Shown here one piece after another: positions 1-5,391 of a stretch of 5,391 nt of DNA. Position numbers and translations under genes: made by a program. This DNA is from Arenimonas sp. (lineage in GTDB: Bacteria; Pseudomonadota; Gammaproteobacteria; Xanthomonadales; Xanthomonadaceae). The notes beneath the pieces are model-generated. The model saw nothing but the letters and a program-made list of their open reading frames with translations. It was not told where the DNA came from and did no database searches. The stretch lies in NCBI GenBank assembly GCA_003497545.1, contig DNNT01000071.1, positions 14,608-19,998 of the forward strand. The letters are read 5' to 3'. How positions within the stretch are numbered: the stretch's first letter is position 1; each line of letters begins with the position of its first letter.

Positions 1-489
1 CCGCCACTCCAGCTGCAGCGCGCGCAGCGACTGGCGCAGTTTGCCGCCGGCGCTGCGCGGCTGCGGGTCGAGGATGCGCGCCACCTGCATGGTGAGCGTG
101 GAGCCGCCAGACACCACACGCCCGTTCACCGCCCATTGCCAGGCGGCGCGCGCCAGCGCCAGCGGGTTCACGCCGGGGTGGCGGTGGAACCAGCGGTCTT
201 CGTAACCCAGCAGCGCCTCGAGGTAATACGGCGACACCTGCCCGGGCGTGACCGGGTAGCGCCACACGCCGTCGCGGTCGGCGAAGGCGCGCAGCGGCGT
301 GCCGTCGGCGGCCAGCACCACGGTGGCACCGCCCGCGCCGGGCAGCGGCGGCGGAAACAGGCGGTCGAGCGCGAACAGCGCCACCAGCGCGAACGCCAGG
401 CCCGCGGCCCAACGCCGCCAGCGTGGGCCGCGGCGCGCCCCCTTGCGCCGCCGCGGCTGGGCCGGGAACGGCCCGTGGCCGCCGCGCAC
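1..489 (-). CDS. pbpC: Penicillin-binding protein 1C, N-terminal part (3' end cut by window edge)
   Basis: PbpC is an inner-membrane peptidoglycan synthase with a periplasmic glycosyltransferase (GT51) domain followed by a transpeptidase domain. Only the first 163 residues are here, ending inside GT51. In order they show a basic cytoplasmic N-terminus (QPRRRKGARRGPRWRRW, residues 11-27), one hydrophobic membrane anchor (about 28-46, AAGLAFALVALFALDRLF), then the GT51 hallmarks: LLGYEDRWFHRHPGVNP at 93-109, with the expected catalytic Glu97, and GGSTLTMQVAR at 128-138. The start chosen is GTG at 489-487, because AGGG lies 6 bases upstream and the gene begins 10 bp after the stop of the macroglobulin gene. 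No ATG fits in this frame. The position just downstream of a YfhM-type macroglobulin is the classic yfhM-pbpC arrangement and favours PBP1C over other class A PBPs. The transpeptidase and C-terminal domains lie beyond the window. The family call is firm; the exact start is likely. Confidence 0.9.
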   Translation of the reverse strand, partial: MRGGHGPFPAQPRRRKGARRGPRWRRWAAGLAFALVALFALDRLFPPPLPGAGGATVVLAADGTPLRAFADRDGVWRYPVTPGQVSPYYLEALLGYEDRWFHRHPGVNPLALARAAWQWAVNGRVVSGGSTLTMQVARILDPQPRSAGGKLRQSLRALQLEWR

Positions 490-493
490 CGGG

Positions 494-501
494 CCGCCCT
501 C
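494..501 (-). promoter_or_regulatory. Ribosome binding site supporting the GTG start of pbpC
   Basis: The sequence GAGGGCGG overlaps the TGA stop of the macroglobulin gene. Its AGGG core lies 6 bases before the GTG at 489-487. There is no ATG in the pbpC frame near this point, so the site is the main argument for a GTG start. It also suggests translation coupled to the macroglobulin gene. Confidence 0.6.
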
Positions 502-1327
502 AGGGCTCGGACACGGTGACCGTCGCCGGCACCGCGCGGCCCACGCCGCGCAGCTCCGGCCGGTACATGTCCTCGACCTGCGGCGGCGGCACCACGTAGG
601 TGCCCGGCGTCACCGCGCGCACCAGGTAGAACAGCTGCGCGGCCTGGCCGGGATAGAGCTTGAGCGCGGCCACGTAGCGGTCGTCGCGGTATTCCTCGTG
701 CGCCAGTTCGGCGGCACCGCTGCGCTCGGACAGCGCGATGCCCTCGATGCTCACGTCGGCCCACTGGTCCGGGTCGGTGAGGTTGAGGTTCTCGATCTCC
801 AGGCCCGCGGGCAGGCGGTCCACCAGCAGCGCGTCGGGCATGGATTCCTTCGCTTCGATGCGCAACGCGGCCACAAGCACCTGCCCCTCGCGCAGCGGCC
901 CCGGCTTCCAGGGCGTGCCGTCGGGGTTGAACCAGCTGCGCTTGACGCTGATGGCGCTGTCGTCGAAAGCCGGCGGCGTGCGCGGGATGCCGGCCACGTC
1001 GACGGTGGCGAACACCGGCGCCTCGGCCTCGGGCACGAAGCGCACGCCGGCAGCGAGGTCGCCCATGCCGAGCTCGCGGCCGGCGAGGCGGTCCGGCGTG
1101 AGCGTCGTGGTTTCAGTGCCCACCGTCAGCCGGCCGGCGAAGGTACGGCTGCCGTCCAGCGCCAGCGCGCGGCCCAGGCGGGCGAGCGCGATCTGCTCCT
1201 GCGTGCTGTACCAGGCGTACTTTTCGGCGCCGCGCGCCTGCAGCGAACGCGAGAGCGCCAGCAGGCGTTCGTCCTGGCCGGGCACCTTGCGCCCGTTCTC
1301 GCGCAGCAGGGCCAGCACCAGCGCGTC
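500..1327 (-). CDS. Bacterial alpha-2-macroglobulin (YfhM type), C-terminal fragment only
   Basis: This is about the last 268 residues of a bacterial alpha-2-macroglobulin, a periplasmic lipoprotein-type protease trap normally of some 1500-1900 residues. The piece starts inside the helical thioester-domain region ([19 protein letters not shown], then [18 protein letters not shown]) and runs through the C-terminal beta domains. Family-like tail signatures are [42 protein letters not shown] and [14 protein letters not shown] just before the stop. The signal peptide/lipobox, bait region and thioester are absent. The reading frame has no start of its own: it is entered in frame from the argC N-terminus, with the boundary somewhere within about 1301-1330. 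pbpC follows after 10 bp, as in yfhM-pbpC loci, so this end of the gene looks natural and only its 5' part is missing. Identification rests on recalled family motifs, not a search. Confidence 0.82.
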   Translation of the reverse strand, partial: DALVLALLRENGRKVPGQDERLLALSRSLQARGAEKYAWYSTQEQIALARLGRALALDGSRTFAGRLTVGTETTTLTPDRLAGRELGMGDLAAGVRFVPEAEAPVFATVDVAGIPRTPPAFDDSAISVKRSWFNPDGTPWKPGPLREGQVLVAALRIEAKESMPDALLVDRLPAGLEIENLNLTDPDQWADVSIEGIALSERSGAAELAHEEYRDDRYVAALKLYPGQAAQLFYLVRAVTPGTYVVPPPQVEDMYRPELRGVGRAVPATVTVSEP

Positions 1328-1330
1328 GGC
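1301..1330 (-). other. In-frame join between argC and the alpha-2-macroglobulin gene
   Basis: Above about 1330 the minus-strand protein reads as ArgC; below about 1301 it reads as macroglobulin. The codons between (1307-1327) encode DALVLAL. That fits both the ArgC pattern (usually G-x-D-A-x-x-L-A-L followed by P-N-G) and, by inference, the helical part of the macroglobulin thioester domain. The expected ArgC continuation PNG is replaced by LRENGRK. Base composition and codon style do not change across the seam, so both halves probably come from the same or closely related genomes. No inverted repeat, target duplication or insertion-sequence end is visible. The precise breakpoint cannot be fixed without the intact parent genes. 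Confidence 0.75.
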
Positions 1331-1540
1331 GCCCTGCCCGGCCGCCGCGGCGGTGTCGAGGTTCGAATAGCGCAGCTCGCCGGTGAAGGCCGGCTCGTAC
1401 TCGGCCAGGCGCTGGCCGTCGCGTTCGCGCGAGGAAACAAACGCCAGCTCGAAGCGCGGGTGCGCCGCCACCAGCTTGATCAGCTCGGCGCCCACGTAGC
1501 CACGCGCGCCAATCAAACCGAGCGAAATGCGATCAGCCAT
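1307..1540 (-). pseudogene. argC: N-acetyl-gamma-glutamyl-phosphate reductase, N-terminal fragment fused to a macroglobulin tail
   Basis: ArgC reduces N-acetyl-glutamyl-5-phosphate to the semialdehyde with NADPH, the third step of arginine synthesis. Only about 78 of the usual 310-350 residues are present. They include the Rossmann NADP-binding loop [13 protein letters not shown] (residues 8-20 from the ATG) and the family-like stretches [13 protein letters not shown] and GELRYSNL. The catalytic Cys and His and the whole C-terminal domain are missing. After DALVLAL (72-78) the sequence becomes macroglobulin with no frameshift or stop, and the combined frame ends at 500 (346 codons). The start is ATG at 1540-1538. 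It overlaps the end of the acetyltransferase gene by 8 bp (ATGGCTGA), and GGTGG sits 5 bases upstream. An in-frame TTG at 1558 and GTG at 1549 are weaker alternatives. The truncation may be an assembly chimera and not true gene decay. Confidence 0.85.
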
Positions 1541-2141
1541 GGCCGCCACCGTGTTCAAGCTTGAAGTCCAGGTTGCGCCGCACCACCGGCCATTCGCTGT
1601 CCAGGATGGAATACACGGCCGTGTCGCGCAGGTGACCGTCGGGCATGCGCATTTGCCGGCGCAGGATGCCGTCGAAGTGCGCGCCCAGGCGTTCGATGGC
1701 GGCGCGGGAGCGGTGGTTCATCACGTGCGTGCGAAGTTCCACCACGGAGCAGCCCATGGCGTCGAAGGCGTGGCCTAGCAGCAGGCGCTTGGCCTCGGTG
1801 TTGAGCGCCGTGCGCTGCACCCGCGCCGAATACCACGTGTATCCAATTTCCAGGCTGGGCACCACCGGGTCCATGCGGAAGAAGCGCGTGCTGCCCACCG
1901 GCTCGCCGCTGGCGTCGCGCACCAGGAAGGGCATGGCGGTGCCCGCCTCGCGGTCGGCGATGGCCCGGGCCAGGTAGGCCCACACGGTTTCCGGGCCGGG
2001 CACCGAGGTGTACCAGAGGTTCCACAGCTCGCCGTCGCTGGCCGCGGCCAGCAGGTCTTCGGCGTGGTGCGTCTGCAGCGGCTCGAGGGTCACATGCATG
2101 CCTTCGAGGATCGGCGGAATGGTCCAGTGCAGGCTTTGCAT
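1533..2141 (-). CDS. GNAT family (RimJ/RimL-like) N-acetyltransferase in the arginine operon
   Basis: A 202-residue protein of the Acetyltransf_3 (RimJ/RimL) branch of the GNAT superfamily, transferring acetyl from acetyl-CoA to an unknown amine. The N-terminal half has the typical [18 protein letters not shown] strand-helix start (16-33). The core strand [22 protein letters not shown] (83-104) is followed by [17 protein letters not shown] (110-126) and the [20 protein letters not shown] segment (135-154), where N-x-x-S/A-x-x-x-x-x-x-L-G-A is usual for this branch. The ATG is 2 bp after the argB stop, with AAGGG 7 bases upstream. The gene overlaps argC by 8 bp. Tight packing suggests a role tied to arginine metabolism, but ArgB already carries an N-acetylglutamate synthase domain, so a protein- or small-molecule-modifying role is equally possible. 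The tail (LEHGGGHG) is His/Gly-rich, perhaps only because it carries the argC ribosome site. Confidence 0.88.
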   Translation of the reverse strand: MQSLHWTIPPILEGMHVTLEPLQTHHAEDLLAAASDGELWNLWYTSVPGPETVWAYLARAIADREAGTAMPFLVRDASGEPVGSTRFFRMDPVVPSLEIGYTWYSARVQRTALNTEAKRLLLGHAFDAMGCSVVELRTHVMNHRSRAAIERLGAHFDGILRRQMRMPDGHLRDTAVYSILDSEWPVVRRNLDFKLEHGGGHG

Positions 2142-2143
2142 GG

Positions 2144-3442
<1,299 letters not shown>

Positions 3443-3447
3443 CTCGG

Positions 3448-4551
3448 TCACGCGGGTTGCTCCAGCAAACGGGTGTAGGTGGCGGCGGCGGCGGCGAGCT
3501 GGTCGAGTTCGACCCACTCGTCGGCGGTGTGGGCCTGGGCGATGTCGCCCGGGCCATAGACCAGGGCGGTGAGCCCGGCCAGGGAGAACAGCGAGGCTTC
3601 GGTCCAGAAATCCACGGCGTTGCCGATGGGCAGGCCCAGGGCGTCGGCCAGGTCGCGCGCGGCGAGGCGCTTGTCCTCGGCTTGGGCGATGTCACCGGCC
3701 GGCAGCGAGGGGCCGCGGAAGGTTTCTTCGTAATGCGCCAGCGCGGCCGGGTCGGCCAGGCCGCGGAAGTGCGCGTGCATGGCGTCGAGGTCCATCGACG
3801 GCAGCGGGCGGAAGCCGAAGCGCAGCTCGGCCGAGGGCGCGATCATGTTCGCCTTGATGCCGCCCTCGATGCGGCCGATGTTGAAGCGCAGGCCGGTGAG
3901 CCCGCCGAAGCGCGCGTGCGACTGCGCCTGGGCATGGTCGAGCGCCTTGGTGCCCCAGCGCATGGCCTGGTGCACGGCGCTGAGGTCGAAGGCATTCGCG
4001 CCCGAGGCGTGGCCGGCCTGGCCCTGGAAGCGCATCAGCACCGAACTGATGCCGCGGTGGGCCAGCACGGCCTCGCAGCGGGTGGGCTCGGCGACGATGG
4101 CCTCGTCGAAGCCGTGGTCGCCGGCCAGGAAGGCGGCGATGCAGCGCGCGTCGTTGGCTTCTTCGTCGCTGCTGAACAGGAATGCGGCATCGCCCGTGGT
4201 GCGCTGCGCCGCCGCCACCAGGCCCGCGGCGGCGCCCTTGATGTCGCAGGCGCCGAGGCCAATGGCCTTGCCGCCTTCGATGCGCAGCACGTGCGGGTCG
4301 GCGCTCCAGTTCGGCGACGACGGCACGGTGTCGAGGTGCACGTTGAACACGCGCTTCGGGCTGCCGCGCACGGCCAGCATCGACACCGCGCCCGCGCCGT
4401 GGTCGGTCACCCGCACGGTGAAGCCCGGCAGCTGCGCGCGCAGGTAGTCGAAGATGCCGCCGGTGCCGATGGCACGCGGCGGGTTGCGGGTGTCGAAGGA
4501 CACCAGCGCCTCGAGGTGGCGCAGGACGTCCGGAAGCAGCGTGTCGGTCAT
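3448..4551 (-). CDS. argE: M20 family amidohydrolase: acetylornithine / N-acetylcitrulline deacetylase
   Basis: A 367-residue cytoplasmic zinc (or cobalt) metallopeptidase-fold deacetylase, normal in length for ArgE. Expected active-site residues are all present: HLDTVP (His72, Asp74), the bridging Asp103 in GACDIKG, SSDEE with general base Glu130 and ligand Glu131, AEPT with Glu155, and the C-terminal ligand His341 in [17 protein letters not shown]. The lid/dimer domain spans about 165-280 and has the conserved GQAGHAS (177-183). In Xanthomonas the corresponding enzyme acts on N-acetyl-L-citrulline, because acetylornithine is carbamoylated before deacetylation. Placement directly after argG and beside a fused argB points to that variant, but substrate choice cannot be proved from motifs. 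The ATG is 2 bp past the argG stop with AAGGG 7 bases upstream; argB begins 5 bp after its end. A succinyl-diaminopimelate desuccinylase is a less likely alternative given the context. Confidence 0.93.
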   Translation of the reverse strand: MTDTLLPDVLRHLEALVSFDTRNPPRAIGTGGIFDYLRAQLPGFTVRVTDHGAGAVSMLAVRGSPKRVFNVHLDTVPSSPNWSADPHVLRIEGGKAIGLGACDIKGAAAGLVAAAQRTTGDAAFLFSSDEEANDARCIAAFLAGDHGFDEAIVAEPTRCEAVLAHRGISSVLMRFQGQAGHASGANAFDLSAVHQAMRWGTKALDHAQAQSHARFGGLTGLRFNIGRIEGGIKANMIAPSAELRFGFRPLPSMDLDAMHAHFRGLADPAALAHYEETFRGPSLPAGDIAQAEDKRLAARDLADALGLPIGNAVDFWTEASLFSLAGLTALVYGPGDIAQAHTADEWVELDQLAAAAATYTRLLEQPA

Positions 4552-4553
4552 CG

Positions 4554-4564
4554 TCAGCCCTTGG
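4554..4564 (-). promoter_or_regulatory. Ribosome binding site of argE inside the argG stop region
   Basis: The minus strand reads CAAGGGCTGACG then ATG. AAGGG, the last Lys-Gly codons of argG, lies 7 bases upstream of the argE ATG (4551), and the argG TGA falls between them. This spacing favours a terminating argG ribosome re-initiating on argE. It fixes the argE start, since the larger frame runs far upstream inside argG. Confidence 0.7.
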
Positions 4565-5391
4565 CGTTGATTTCGGCCCAGAGCGTGCTGGACATGCCGT
4601 ACAGGCGGATGAAGCCTTCGGCCTCGGCCACGCCCCAGTCGGCCGACTGCGCGTAGGTGGCGCCCTTGGCGTTGAGCAGGTGCGGCGAACGCACGGCCAC
4701 GGCGTCCACGCGGCCGCCCTGGGTTTCCAGCACCACCTCGCCGTTCACGCAGGCCTGGCTGGAGGCGAGGAAGGCCTCGAGGTCGGTCTTGAGCGGGTCG
4801 TTGTAGAAGCCTTCGTACACCAGTTCCACCCACTTGCGCGCCACTTCGGGCTTGAAGCGGTTCTGGTGCTTGGTGAGCACGGCTTCCTCGAGCGCACGGT
4901 GTGCGGTAAGCAGCGCCGCCAGGCCCGGAGCCTCGAAGATGATGCGGCCCTTGAGGCCGATGGTGGTGTCGCCGGTGTACAGGCCGCGGCCCACGCCGTA
5001 CTTCGCGAACAGGCCGTTGAGCTTGGCCAGCAGCGCGGCGCCGGGCATCACCACGCCGTCGAGCGCCACGGCTTCGCCCTGCTTGAAGGTGAGGGCCACG
5101 CGCAGCGGCTGCGCCGGCCATTCGGCGCGCGGCGCGCACCAGCCGCGGGCGCCCTCGCCCGGGGCTTCCCAGCGGTCGATTTCGCCGCCGGACATGGTCA
5201 GGCCGAGCAGGTTTTCGTTGATGGTGTAGCTCTTCTGCTTGGCGCGCACTTCGAAGCCGCGCTCTTCCAGGTAGGCCTGCTCGTAGGCGCGGGTCTGGGT
5301 GTGTTCCTTCTGGATCTCGCGGATCGGCGCGATGATCTGGTAGTCGCCCAGCGCCTTCACGGCCAGGTCGAAGCGGACCTGGTCGTTGCCC
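4554..5391 (-). CDS. argG: Argininosuccinate synthase, C-terminal two-thirds (5' end outside window)
   Basis: ArgG joins citrulline and aspartate with ATP to give argininosuccinate, the penultimate step of arginine synthesis. The 278 visible residues start at [16 protein letters not shown], part of the family's citrulline/aspartate-binding G-x-T-G-x-G-N-D-Q-V-R-F segment, so roughly 120 N-terminal residues with the ATP pyrophosphatase loop lie upstream of base 5391. Downstream come [38 protein letters not shown], the acidic [40 protein letters not shown] and the C-terminal oligomerisation arm with [21 protein letters not shown]. No key segment in the visible part is broken. It ends Ala-Lys-Gly-stop, and the AAGGGC of the last codons acts as the ribosome site of argE. 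The [21 protein letters not shown] type closely matches the xanthomonad form I recall. A true start at the internal GTG (5360) is rejected because the homology continues upstream. Confidence 0.96.
   Translation of the reverse strand, partial: GNDQVRFDLAVKALGDYQIIAPIREIQKEHTQTRAYEQAYLEERGFEVRAKQKSYTINENLLGLTMSGGEIDRWEAPGEGARGWCAPRAEWPAQPLRVALTFKQGEAVALDGVVMPGAALLAKLNGLFAKYGVGRGLYTGDTTIGLKGRIIFEAPGLAALLTAHRALEEAVLTKHQNRFKPEVARKWVELVYEGFYNDPLKTDLEAFLASSQACVNGEVVLETQGGRVDAVAVRSPHLLNAKGATYAQSADWGVAEAEGFIRLYGMSSTLWAEINAKG

Noticed and set aside
168..764. A 198-codon minus-strand frame across the macroglobulin end and pbpC start
   Set aside because: It reads as Arg/Ala-rich noise, while the other two minus-strand frames there carry the macroglobulin tail and the GT51 motifs.
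1301..1330. Mobile element or site-specific recombination as the cause of the argC join
   Set aside because: No transposase, inverted ends, target duplication or tRNA/att-like sequence is visible near the seam.
299..1564. Long plus-strand frame of 421 codons opposite the argC/macroglobulin chimera
   Set aside because: The product is rich in Arg, Ala, Gly, His and Gln with no recognisable domain. It is the expected antisense shadow of a high-GC coding strand, and the minus strand has clear family motifs.
3457..4656. Long plus-strand frame of 399 codons opposite argE
   Set aside because: It has low-complexity Gly/Val/Ala/Arg composition and lies opposite a complete M20 deacetylase with all active-site residues, so it is a shadow frame.
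3448..5139. Apparent 563-codon protein containing the deacetylase
   Set aside because: The upstream ~196 codons are argG read in the wrong frame. The deacetylase starts at ATG 4551 with AAGGG before it.

Overview
This window comes from a GC-rich gammaproteobacterium, most likely of the Xanthomonadaceae/Lysobacteraceae (Xanthomonas, Lysobacter, Luteimonas and relatives). The evidence is the gene order and the protein types. Reading on the minus strand, argG, an M20 deacetylase, a fused N-acetylglutamate kinase/synthase, a GNAT acetyltransferase and argC are packed together. This is the arginine cluster of that family. Everything recognisable is on the minus strand, so transcription runs from base 5391 towards base 1. 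The long plus-strand reading frames are GC-driven shadows.

Region 1 (about 5391 to 1307) is the arginine operon. It holds the 3' two-thirds of argG (argininosuccinate synthase), then argE (acetylornithine or, in this family, probably N-acetylcitrulline deacetylase), argB (bifunctional kinase plus acetyltransferase), a 202-residue RimJ/RimL-like GNAT gene of unknown substrate, and the first ~78 codons of argC. Gaps are 2, 5 and 2 bp, followed by an 8 bp overlap, so translation is very probably coupled. In this family the acyl group is thought to be kept through carbamoylation, and ArgE then releases citrulline for ArgG. The argF'-type gene that would prove this lies outside the window.

Region 2 (about 1327 to 1) belongs to a different locus. 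It holds the last ~268 codons of a YfhM-type bacterial alpha-2-macroglobulin, then, 10 bp downstream, the start of pbpC (penicillin-binding protein 1C). This is the known periplasmic protease-inhibitor / peptidoglycan-synthase pair.

The most notable feature is the join. The argC N-terminus runs in frame, with no stop, straight into the macroglobulin C-terminus. The seam lies at about 1301-1330, in a stretch encoding DALVLAL that both parent proteins could plausibly contain. The product would have a truncated Rossmann domain with no ArgC catalytic cysteine, fused to a macroglobulin tail with no signal peptide or thioester, so it should have neither activity. The simplest explanation is a chimeric join (assembly or library artefact) through short shared sequence. 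A real microhomology-mediated rearrangement is the alternative. I see no CRISPR array, mobile element, RNA gene or clear terminator. No gap between genes exceeds 10 bp.
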